Assembly (NCBI GenBank): GCA_963281255.1
Contig: OY725496.1
Coordinates: 2,604,001 to 2,668,000, forward strand
DNA from: Aphrocallistes beatrix
Lineage: Eukaryota > Porifera > Hexactinellida > Sceptrulophora > Aphrocallistidae
DNA: 64,000 nt
Direction: 5' to 3'
Shown here piece after piece: positions 56,238-64,000 of this stretch. The notes beneath the pieces were generated by a model, which saw nothing but the letters and a program-made list of their open reading frames with translations, did not search any database and was not told the origin of the DNA. Position numbers and translations under genes: made by a program. Every line of letters starts with the position of its first letter. The stretch's first letter is position 1.

Positions 56238-58542
56238 CAGGGCTGGGGTTGGTCAACCGATATTTGGGGTCGGTTATTTTGGTTTCCTCCAGGGCGGTTA
56301 ACCGGTTAAGTATACCGCCCTCGAAAAATCTTACCTGGCGTAAAAAAAAACTGCAAAATGTTTTATTGCTAATTTCATTGTATTACTGATCGGTCTACCA
56401 TCTGATAGCACTATTTGGACGGCATTTTTTTTTTTTTTTTGCGAAATAACCCCCTAAAGTTTAGCGTTAATAAAAATTGAAAAATTATTAGAGGATTTTA
56501 ACTCATTTACCAATTAGTTTTTAACTTATTTGATATTTTTATAATGATATGAACCTTAACATTGTTTTAGCACCTTTGGAGATTATAAAACACAAAGATT
56601 TAAAAGAATTGGCAAATAAAATCCAAACAAAATAGCTCTATAAGGGAGTTCATTTATATAATCCTCGGGAAATCGCAAGTTTGACCTCAGATATTTAGCG
56701 ATCACTGGGTCAGAAATAAAATTCTGATCGTTTGAAAAAAAAATTTGTTCGGATCCGACCATTTGTTCTTGAGATATCGCATATTATAAGTAAAGTTCGG
56801 CCATAATATCAATCTAAGGTCCCGAAAGAGGCTGATGTGTCATATCTTAAAAACTATTGTAGATATATAATATATTATATCCTTAAATAAAAGGATATAT
56901 GCGAAAATATATAGGTTCCTCGACCATTCCTTTGTCAAAAAATAAATAATTCTCGACTTATCATTGATTTAATTGTAATACAAATTCTATGGAGAACTTT
57001 GAATATATTAGAAAATGGCGAATCTAATCATTAAATATGTGTCCAAATTTAGCTATTATGCTAAATAGTGAATACAATTGCCGTTAATAATATGTACAGA
57101 AAAATTGGAGAACTTTTGATAATTATTTTGAAAGTTCTGGCCTTGGACCTCGCAGATTCGGTCAAAAACACCCATTTAGGGTCCAAAAAGAGATATCTCT
57201 CTATCTTTGTAAATACAAGTCCAAATTCTTAGTTCTCACTTCCCAATATACTTTTTATGAGTGTACATATATGATTCTTTGATAATAATTGCACTACACC
57301 CCATGGAATGTTAAGTTTTAGATTTTTGTCATATGATGACGTAGCATTTTTCGAAAATCCTAACTTCGAAACTAAAAGTCGTAGACTTTCGCTCTAACTT
57401 CCTAATCTACTTTGTGGAAGCTTTTTATTCATTCTAAACTGATACTAGATTATACTTCGCAGTGCCAGGAATATGAAATGTTATCCACAATTAGCTCAAA
57501 ATATTCGGAGTTAGGGGCCTCAAGGAAATTTGTGGATTTTCAGAGTACTTTTGCTATTTTTGGTAAATATTTGGCTTAAATATACCAAAATCAGCAGTAT
57601 GGATGCGAATAAATGTCTGTGGATGCTTATGTGCATTATTAATATCTCATTTTGCATTCTTCTTAACACCTAAACTTAAAATCTCTATATCTCGGGACTT
57701 TAAAATTTCAAAATTGACCGTCTTTACAGAATTATTTCTCAAATTTGGTTTGAGATAGAAGTTTGAAAATTTCAAGAGTTGTTTCATATCATTGGGCGAT
57801 GAACGACCACCAGGACCACCATTTTTTGGATATATTGTAACTCGGTGATTTTATTCATGATTTCTCAAAAAAACAGACATTTTTGGCCCTTTTTTTTCGG
57901 ACACCGATAAAATTTACAATATTTGTCATTTTAACTTTCTTCTGGTCCTATGAAGTTGCAAATATGGTAGACTATCTATGATTCGATTTTGGAAACGTTT
58001 GATTCCTTGGTATGTCCTAAACAATTCATTGAGTCTCTAAATTTCTACCATTAAGATGTGCTAGCGGAAAATTTAAAAAACAGACTTTGAGACACTGTAT
58101 CTCAAAAACTAGAAATGAGAATCAAAAACGGTTTGGAATGTGCCAGTATTTCTTGATGGAGATACCTCCCCACGCTTAACATCTCTTATAGCTCTACTTT
58201 CATCGTATGCTGTAATGCAAATCATATGTTTTTTCGAGGGCGGTATCTTTAACCGATGTGAATATTAATTAGTATAAATATGGGTTTGTCGACTAATATT
58301 TAACCTGATATTGAAAAATTTACAATCTTCAGTCGTCTTGAAATATACTATATGGTTAGTATAAATTGTAATAATATTGTAATAACAAAATTTTAGAAGT
58401 GATATTCATTAATCTTCATCGAAAAACAATGAAATGAGTCTAAATATTTAGAAAATAAAGCAGATCAGCTAACCGATTCAAGATTTTCTTAACCGTTAAC
58501 CGTGATTGACGGAGGTTAACCGGTTAACCGAATCCACCCTTG
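56238..58542. mobile_element. hAT-like MITE split by a TTAA element
   Basis: Outer ends CAGGGCTGGGGTTGGTCAAC and GTTAACCGAATCCACCCTTG are imperfect inverted repeats with multiple GGTTAACCGG boxes. CCTATCT abuts both ends (56231-56237 and 58543-58549). Without the 1.94 kb insertion at 56310-58248 the MITE would be about 360 bases. The many TTAA-containing boxes explain why a TTAA element landed here. Confidence 0.75.
56310..58248 (+). mobile_element. GGATACC-end TTAA element (copy G)
   Basis: TTAA at 56306-56309 and 58249-58252. Ends GTATACCGCCCTCGAAAAA and TTTTTTCGAGGGCGGTATCT, each with one change from consensus. It is closely similar to copies A and B along the whole body and non-coding. 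Confidence 0.85.
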
Positions 58543-58655
58543 CCTATCTTTTTCGGATCTAAATGCTGGTCCCGACCCAGTAACTAAATAGAAAATGTGC
58601 CTATAATTTGAATCAGTCAATAAATTGTATTCAAAAGTGATTGATCTATCAGGTA

Positions 58656-59076
58656 TAGAGTTGCACGCCAGTCGCGAGTCGACTTTTCTTATCGGCCCGC
58701 GCGCTGTACGGGACGAATATAATAGTTTGCGTGCTACGCGGCCGGATATCTTGGCAGGACTCTCCGTGATGACAACCGAGACGATGTTTTTAATTGTCAC
58801 GAGGTACCAATTAAGGAATACTTACGTAGATGAAACTTTGTTAGTTTCCACTTATTTGTGTTTGCTGAAACTCACTCCCATAAAAGGATTCCATAAGTGT
58901 AGTCTACTTATTATGTTTATAGCTAGTAACTTACAAAGCGAGCCAAAGATATTTATGCGGGCTTCTTGCGGGCCGAATAATTTGGTTGCTGGCTTCTTGC
59001 AGGTAGAATAATTTAGTTGTGGGCCGCGAGCCGGGCTGTGCGGCGGGTTACAAATTTCGGCCCGAGTGCAACTCTG
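58656..59076. mobile_element. hAT-like MITE, GC-rich
   Basis: TAGAGTTGCACGCCAGTCGC and GGCCCGAGTGCAACTCTG are inverted ends. Inside are repeated TTGCGGGC and CGGGCC motifs, unlike the AT-rich surroundings. Frames on both strands are open only because of this composition. No clear target duplication remains, since a mariner sits at the right edge. Confidence 0.55.
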
Positions 59077-59077
59077 A

Positions 59078-60360
59078 CCAGGTTGGACAGTAGGTTTTGA
59101 GACCTGACTATAACTATTAGAGACAATATAATTCCAATTATTCAATATAATGTCCCTTAACATTGATCACACGAGACCATCGATCATGGAGACTCAAAAT
59201 TCCATTTTTATAAAAAGTTGAATCTTTTTGAACACAAACCATTCTTCAACTGCCTCTTTCAGCTCTAGTTTGTCTCCCAAAACTCTTCCCTGCAGATGTC
59301 TTTTGAGATTAGAGAATATGTAATCGTCAGATGGTGCTAGATCAGGGGAGTAAGGGGTAATTAAGTTCCTCGAACTTGCAATCATGAAATGTAGCCTGAG
59401 CAAGACGAGATTTGTAAACTGGGGCATTGTCATGCAATGGCAAGACGCCGCGGGTTTGCAATCCACGTTTCAATCTCTTTATATTCTCTCGAAGCCAGTT
59501 AATTAGTTCACATACTATACGCCAGTTACTGTTTGCATTGTATTGAATTTAAGAAAATCTAGAAGCAATATAGTGATGCATCCATAATTCATCGCTAGTG
59601 ACAATTTGAACAAAAAAGATGGGAATTTCTGAAGACAAATGTAAGAGTGTCCTTTGAACAATCAAGCCGTTTCAATGTCATTTGAGGAGTTAAAATTCTT
59701 GTGACCCATTTAGTTGAAACGTAGCTCATGTTGAGATGCTGATGGAGAGTTGTACATATGTACTGCTCCCTATGAAATACCTAATATATCGGCAATCTCG
59801 CGCTGAGAGATTCTTCGCTTTCCCATCACGATATCCTCCACTAATTGTATGGTTTCTGCATAAACAGAGGAACATGGGGCCCCAGTCCTTGGATCGTCCT
59901 CAAGTGAATCTCTACTATGCTTAAATTCTGCAGACTATCTTGCAACAGTTGCTTTAGAAGGGCGTTTATCTTTATAAACTAGTTCCATCCTCTCGACTTT
60001 TCGAAAAATGGAAATAGCTCGAATTGCGGATTTAGGAAATAGTTCGACTTTTTGCCATTAGGATTAATGATTGTTTTTTTCAAACTATTTCCTATTTTGG
60101 AAAGTCGAACTATTTCCGGTTTTGGTTGGAACTATTTCCACCATACCGTTCACTTCCTTTGTTATTAATTTGATTACTGCCCAATTTCAATAAAATACCA
60201 AATAGCCAGTAAATAATCCTCACAAGTGATACAATTCCAATGAAAACAAATAGATATTTTGAAGGGAACTAATATACCAATATTGCTATCAATATAAGAA
60301 GTATTAAAGGTCAAGGTTGTATGTAAATATATGAGTCTTAAAACTTATTGTCCAACCTGG
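59078..60360 (-). mobile_element. Mariner element, degenerate
   Basis: Ends CCAGGTTGGACAGTAGGTTT and ACTTATTGTCCAACCTGG are inverted repeats and TA follows the right end (the left is GA). Its 1.28 kb fits a full-length mariner. The coding region on the minus strand is full of stops. About 60000-60140 contains repeated GGAAATAGT/ACTATTTCC boxes, perhaps a small insertion. Confidence 0.8.
59194..60000 (-). pseudogene. Mariner transposase pseudogene
   Basis: Going from the right: KDKRPSKATVAR, SRDSLEDDPRTGAPCS and KRRISQREIADILGIS (N-terminal DNA-binding part) near 59990-59770, then degraded text, then TMPQFTN (family HDNAPxHxS) and ITPYSPDLAPSDDYIFSNLK with the third catalytic Asp (SPDLAPSDYxLF), and KLELKEAVEEWF. 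Stops interrupt it throughout. The SPDLAPSD block marks it as a mariner DD34D type. Confidence 0.85.
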
Positions 60361-61120
60361 TATTCTAGTAAGTAAGTGTTTAAGGCCAGTACTGGTCGCT
60401 GACGCTAATTTCTTTTGAAATCTCGATTTGAAGTTTTGTGTATTTTTAAGTTCATATATGTATGCTTAATTAATATTCGTACGAAACAGCTTTTGAAAAT
60501 TCAAAGTAGTTTTACCGTTATGTCACCTCTAGTAGGTGCCAATTCAATGGGTATGATTGGGGATAAAAATTTATTTTACATAGTAGAAGTGAGATTTTAT
60601 GCGCACTCCTTGTAAAATTTGTTTTGGTCGTTTAACCTGGTTCCGCATTCCTGACACGACACCAGCTTTAAGGTGGCGGATTAACGCCAATTTTTAAAGG
60701 TATTGATAGGTCCATTGGTAAGGCCATTGGTGAGGCCTTTGGAAACACCTTTGGTAGGGCTATTGGTATGGCAATTGTTGAAGACATGTAAATAACTCAT
60801 TCTGTTATAGTTATTGATACCAATGCACACAATTAGAAAACATTCGGAAGTATCAAAATGTAAGTAAATATTCGTTTAATTGACTAGAAATGCCCGAAAT
60901 GAGATAGTTAAGTTTCATGTCCAGAAACAAATTAATTCCCAATTTCACTAAGAGAGAAATGATGTGTATATATCGCTATTTACTTATAGAACAATTACGA
61001 TATTGAACCTTGCTTGAGTTATTGTCGAACGGAGATAATTTTTAATCCTTCTCAGCGAGCAAAATGACTTTTCGCTTCAAGCGTTGCTGGTAGTGAGTAC
61101 AAGAATCAATTTAATTAGAG
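60361..61120. other. Unassigned stretch with a 12-base minisatellite
   Basis: At 60711-60785 units of the type CCATTGGTAAGG, CCATTGGTGAGG, CCTTTGGAAACA, CCTTTGGTAGGG and CTATTGGTATGG follow one another at 12-base spacing. Nothing else is recognised. Confidence 0.55.
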
Positions 61121-62570
61121 CAGTGGTTCACAACCTTTTTCTTGCTGCGACCCCATTCCATGAACCAACATTTGAGCGCGACCCCCAAAGAACAAAATCA
61201 AAAGTAAGACGATGCATCATTTTCATTTATCGCTACAAATATTGATAATGTCATCCTAAGATTAGTGTCGTATAATAATCAATGTGATGGTTGAGCCTGT
61301 TTTCCAGTAACCAGTTTTTTAATGCGAGGCTCTGTAGATGATAATGCGACAATCATGTCGCTCTCTAGTTCAAGGCGATTCCTGTATTTAGTTTTCATCA
61401 CTACCATTGTAGAGAACGACTGTTCACATAGGTATGACGATGGGTACGGCATTAGGAGCCAAATTGCCTTCTTTGATAAACGTGGATAGGATAGAAGCAT
61501 TTTGCACCAGAAACTGTGCAAAGAAGAGGACTGAAATAATGCTTTAGCTCCTGAATCTTGCTTCAGTCTCACGAACTCCTCTTCGGTGATATCATCGTCG
61601 ATGATGGCGTCTAATGATGCACTGAAAGGGTCTCGAGCAACAGCGAATGACTGGGTGTCGAGCTCGGGAAAATAGTTTTCGAATTGACCGATCAGTGACT
61701 AAATATGTTCAGTAATTGCGTGTGAATATGCTCGAGATCGATGTCTTCCGATTCTTCCATGTGTGCAGATAGACGCGGAAATAAAACGAAGCGGTTGTGA
61801 CTCACTTTATCTTTCAACAAAGCCAGTGTTGCGAGAAACCCTTTAATTGTGTCATGGAAGAGCATCATGTTCGTATCTTTCCCTTGAAGCGTACGATTTA
61901 GTACATTGATACGTTCAAAAATGTCACTCAAATAGCACAAGTTAGCAACCCAGTTACTGGACTCAAGCATTGTTACCCATTCATTCTTATTTTGTGTACG
62001 TAGGAACTCTTTTAACTCTTCACGTAGCTCGTAAACACGTAAAATAACATTTCCTCGTGAGAGCCAACGTACCTTAGTGTAGAACAGTAAATTTAAGTGG
62101 TCAGCGTCCATTTCATGACAGAATAATCTGAATAACCTCGTGTTTAGGGCACTCGACCAAGCGAGTGTCTCTAAGGGAGGTCAACTTCCGTTCGAAAAAG
62201 GAGCGATCTCTATCTTTGTACGCTGGATGTTTTGAAGACAGATGTCGTTGTAATTTGTTCTGTTTCATAGATTCACTCGAAAGTACTTCGTAGCAAATAA
62301 CGCACTGAGGTTTCTGGAGCCCACAATCTGTCACATAATAGAAACCAAGTTCAATGAATTTGTCTTGGTAATGTCGTTCGCGTGATGCTCCCGCCATCTC
62401 CCTGCACGAAACGTAACTCTAGAGTCTAAACTTAGTATTAGCAATATAAAATGATGGGTATAGGAACGAATACGTGCAATAACGAAAAAGATTAGAGATT
62501 AGTCCGCGACCCCATAAAAAGTGCTTCGCGACCCCAATTGGGGTCGCGACCCATAGTTTGGGAACCACTG
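61121..62570 (-). mobile_element. hAT element with perfect 8 bp duplication
   Basis: AATTAGAG flanks both sides (61113-61120 and 62571-62578). Ends CAGTGGTTCACAACCTTTTT and TTTGGGAACCACTG are the classical hAT (Charlie-type) terminus, with repeated GCGACCCC boxes just inside. At 1.45 kb it is internally deleted relative to complete elements of about 2.5-3 kb. Confidence 0.95.
61279..62397 (-). pseudogene. hAT (ZBED5-like) transposase, internally deleted
   Basis: The N-terminal frame (62397-62113) begins MAGASRERHYQDKFIELGFY and has a BED-type finger: CVICYEVLSSESMKQNKLQRH and then SKHP. It breaks off at the deletion. The second frame (62111-61692) has FYTKVRWLSRGNVILRVYEL, LKEFLRTQNK and CYLSDIFERINVLNRTLQGK, as in ZBED5/FAM200-like hAT proteins. 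After a frameshift near 61705 the third (61650-61279) has FVRLKQDSGAKALFQ and YPSSYLCEQSFSTMVVMKTK, the hAT dimerisation domain. About 250 residues between the finger and the WLSRG block, including the first two catalytic acids, are missing. Confidence 0.9.
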
Positions 62571-62739
62571 AATTAGAGTAACAACTTTGGATACATAGTA
62601 TTCATGATGGTGTAGTGATTTTAGAAATCAATCACTGAATGAAAACTTATGATACCAGAAGGAATCTCGGAATAATGTGAAACAAGAAGTTCAAGTTGGG
62701 TTTTTAGAGGGATAGAATTGATTTTGGAAGTCTGCCCTC

Positions 62740-63600
62740 TAGCAGCTCTAGTCACAACATCTTCTAGTCGACGATATATTCAAAAAATATGGGCGATCAA
62801 ATCTTTCTTTGATGCAATTAGTTAGTAAATTTTAGCCTTCGTAATAGGCTTCTCCGTATGACTCTTTTGGAAACTTGCTCGTGGGAAAAGTAACAGAATT
62901 GTCGCCATATCCTTTAGGTTTTCCGTTGCCTTGGGAGGGCTGGTTGATCAACATCCAATTCGTCAGCTAACTGGACCACTTTCTCCTCAAATGATGGAAA
63001 ATTAATTCGGTTGATTAGATAGAAGTAATTTGATAATAAGGTTTACTTGTTCTTGCCCTCCGGGTGTAGTAAGCTTTGTAGTTTTGGTGAAGTGGTCTGC
63101 TGAGGTTGTCAGGACGGCCAACAATCAATTCTCGCAAAGCAACTCATAATAAAAAAGATTTCATATAAGAAGCTACCCCGTTAATGAGTTCAATAATTGT
63201 GTTCCGCACAACATACCTCACTTTCTCTCAACATGTAACCAATACTTTATAGTTTAGAAGGATGCACGAAATATATTGGGGTATTGGCTATACAGCGTGT
63301 CGGACATAAAGCACGTATTCCAATACAGTCTGGAACCATCTCTTTTGTTAATTTCTCAAATATTGCGTCTTGCGTATAGGAAAATTTGAGTAGCTTCGTT
63401 ATTTCATGTGCAACGTGTCAAGTGAACTTTTCCATTATATCACTTCCTCTTACAGCATCATATCCAGCCGAATTAAGAGAGTGACTAAAACAATGCATGT
63501 AAATATCAAGCGGCTCCTCATCTTTCATCAGCTTCGCTTTTCCTTTCCTACAACCCGTCATTGGCAAAGAATTGTTTAGTTTATTCAGCAGATTCAGTAG
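62740..63600 (-). pseudogene. hAT (ZMYM1-like, DUF4371) transposase pseudogene
   Basis: Minus-strand reading gives DIYMHCFSHSLNSAGYDAV, EITKLLKFSYTQDAIFEKL, and IGIRALCPTRCIANTPIYF. It continues through degraded text to LADELDVDQPALPRQRKT, and finally LLTNCIKERFDRP. These match, in order, the ZMYM1/DUF4371 hAT pattern: YxHCxxHxLNL, a CPTRW box, EPxLPRQRK, and LxNCIxxRFxQPGY. Stops and frameshifts occur throughout, which is why no long frame is present. It may start beyond 63600. No terminal repeats were identified. Confidence 0.75.
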
Positions 63601-63790
63601 TAATGTGATATATTAAAGTAACTCCAAAAGAGAAGTTAAAAGCACCAGCCGAGCATAAACAATTATTTAACTGGTTGATTTAAGTCACTTCCAAATATTT
63701 ACTTAGTTTTGCTTTGTGAATACCTACTTAATGTTTGATGTCTAATCGAATACAATACTTAGTTTATAATTAGTAAATACTTAATTGATA

Positions 63791-63880
63791 CAGTGGAAAC
63801 CGGTTTTTCTTACTATTCCCTTACAGGGCCAATAAGTAAGAAAAAACGATAGTACGCAAATACCGATGGAAATTAATATA
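63791..63880. mobile_element. Pogo-like end
   Basis: TA then CAGTGGAAACCGGTTTTTCT, with an internal hairpin pairing TTTTTCTTACT with AGTAAGAAAAA. The other end was not found before the window edge. Confidence 0.4.
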
Positions 63881-63965
63881 TATTTGGAATTTTTAACATC
63901 AGAAATTTTATGAAATAGTAAGAAAAGCTAAACTTTACTCCGTTTAAGTAGTTTCGTCAATAAGG

Positions 63966-64000
63966 TCCCAGCTCTCATTTTAGAACTGTGCTACTACATC
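63966..64000 (-). repeat. Dispersed GTAGCACAGT repeat, cut by window edge
   Basis: CTCATTTTAGAACTGTGCTA matches 13211-13230 in the same orientation and 46690 inverted. Confidence 0.5.

Noticed and set aside
58516..59163. Open frames on both strands at 58.5-59.2 kb
   Set aside because: They lie in GC-rich MITE sequence with inverted ends and show no protein features.

Overview
The window looks like nuclear DNA of an AT-rich invertebrate. Evidence for this is spliced-gene texture, no operons or ribosome-binding sites, many Tc1/mariner, hAT, Helitron, piggyBac, MULE, P-like and Penelope-like remnants, (TA)n microsatellites, and one metazoan gene end (TMCO3-like). An arthropod such as a parasitic copepod would fit the base composition and element mix, but the sequence does not prove it. 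Only one segment looks like a functional cellular gene: the terminal exon at 1-549. Nearly everything else is transposable elements, mostly decayed and often nested.

Layout. 1-900: TMCO3-like 3' end. 0.9-5.9 kb: overlapping fragments of four repeat families. 6-12.7 kb: a degenerate Helitron on the minus strand with a 23-residue tandem repeat, Rep HUH motif and Pif1-type helicase motifs. 13.3-18.2 kb: three P-superfamily-like elements, two of them side by side and separated by the same 8 bp target duplication; one carries a broken THAP domain. 18.4-32.8 kb: long non-coding elements flanked by TTAA and beginning GG, nested up to three deep. These are interleaved at 21-24.8 kb with a dispersed arm family that has a GC-rich hairpin head. 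34.3-36.3 kb: a piggyBac transposase fragment between two inverted copies of that arm. 36.7-48.4 kb: hAT-type MITEs, a hidden MULE fragment, a Tc1 C-terminus, an intronless reading frame with one stop, and another TTAA element. 49.4-51.4 kb: a Mutator-like transposase pseudogene. 53.1-54.5 kb: an arm copy, then a GIY-YIG nuclease fragment, then a sequence that fits the hammerhead ribozyme consensus. 54.7-60.4 kb: two mariner-type elements, with a hAT-MITE interrupted by a TTAA element between them. 61.1-62.6 kb: a hAT element with perfect 8 bp target duplication and an internal deletion. 62.7-64 kb: a second hAT pseudogene and MITE ends.

No intact, fully coding autonomous transposon is present. 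The most interesting signals are: (1) a hammerhead-like ribozyme just downstream of a GIY-YIG domain, the arrangement known from Penelope-like retroelements; (2) the dispersed arm family, whose copies carry CRE (TGACGTCA) and AP-1 (TGAGTCA) sites at fixed places; (3) two families of ORF-less, TTAA-flanked, GG-ended elements that share a long central hairpin; and (4) adjacent P-like elements sharing one target duplication three times.
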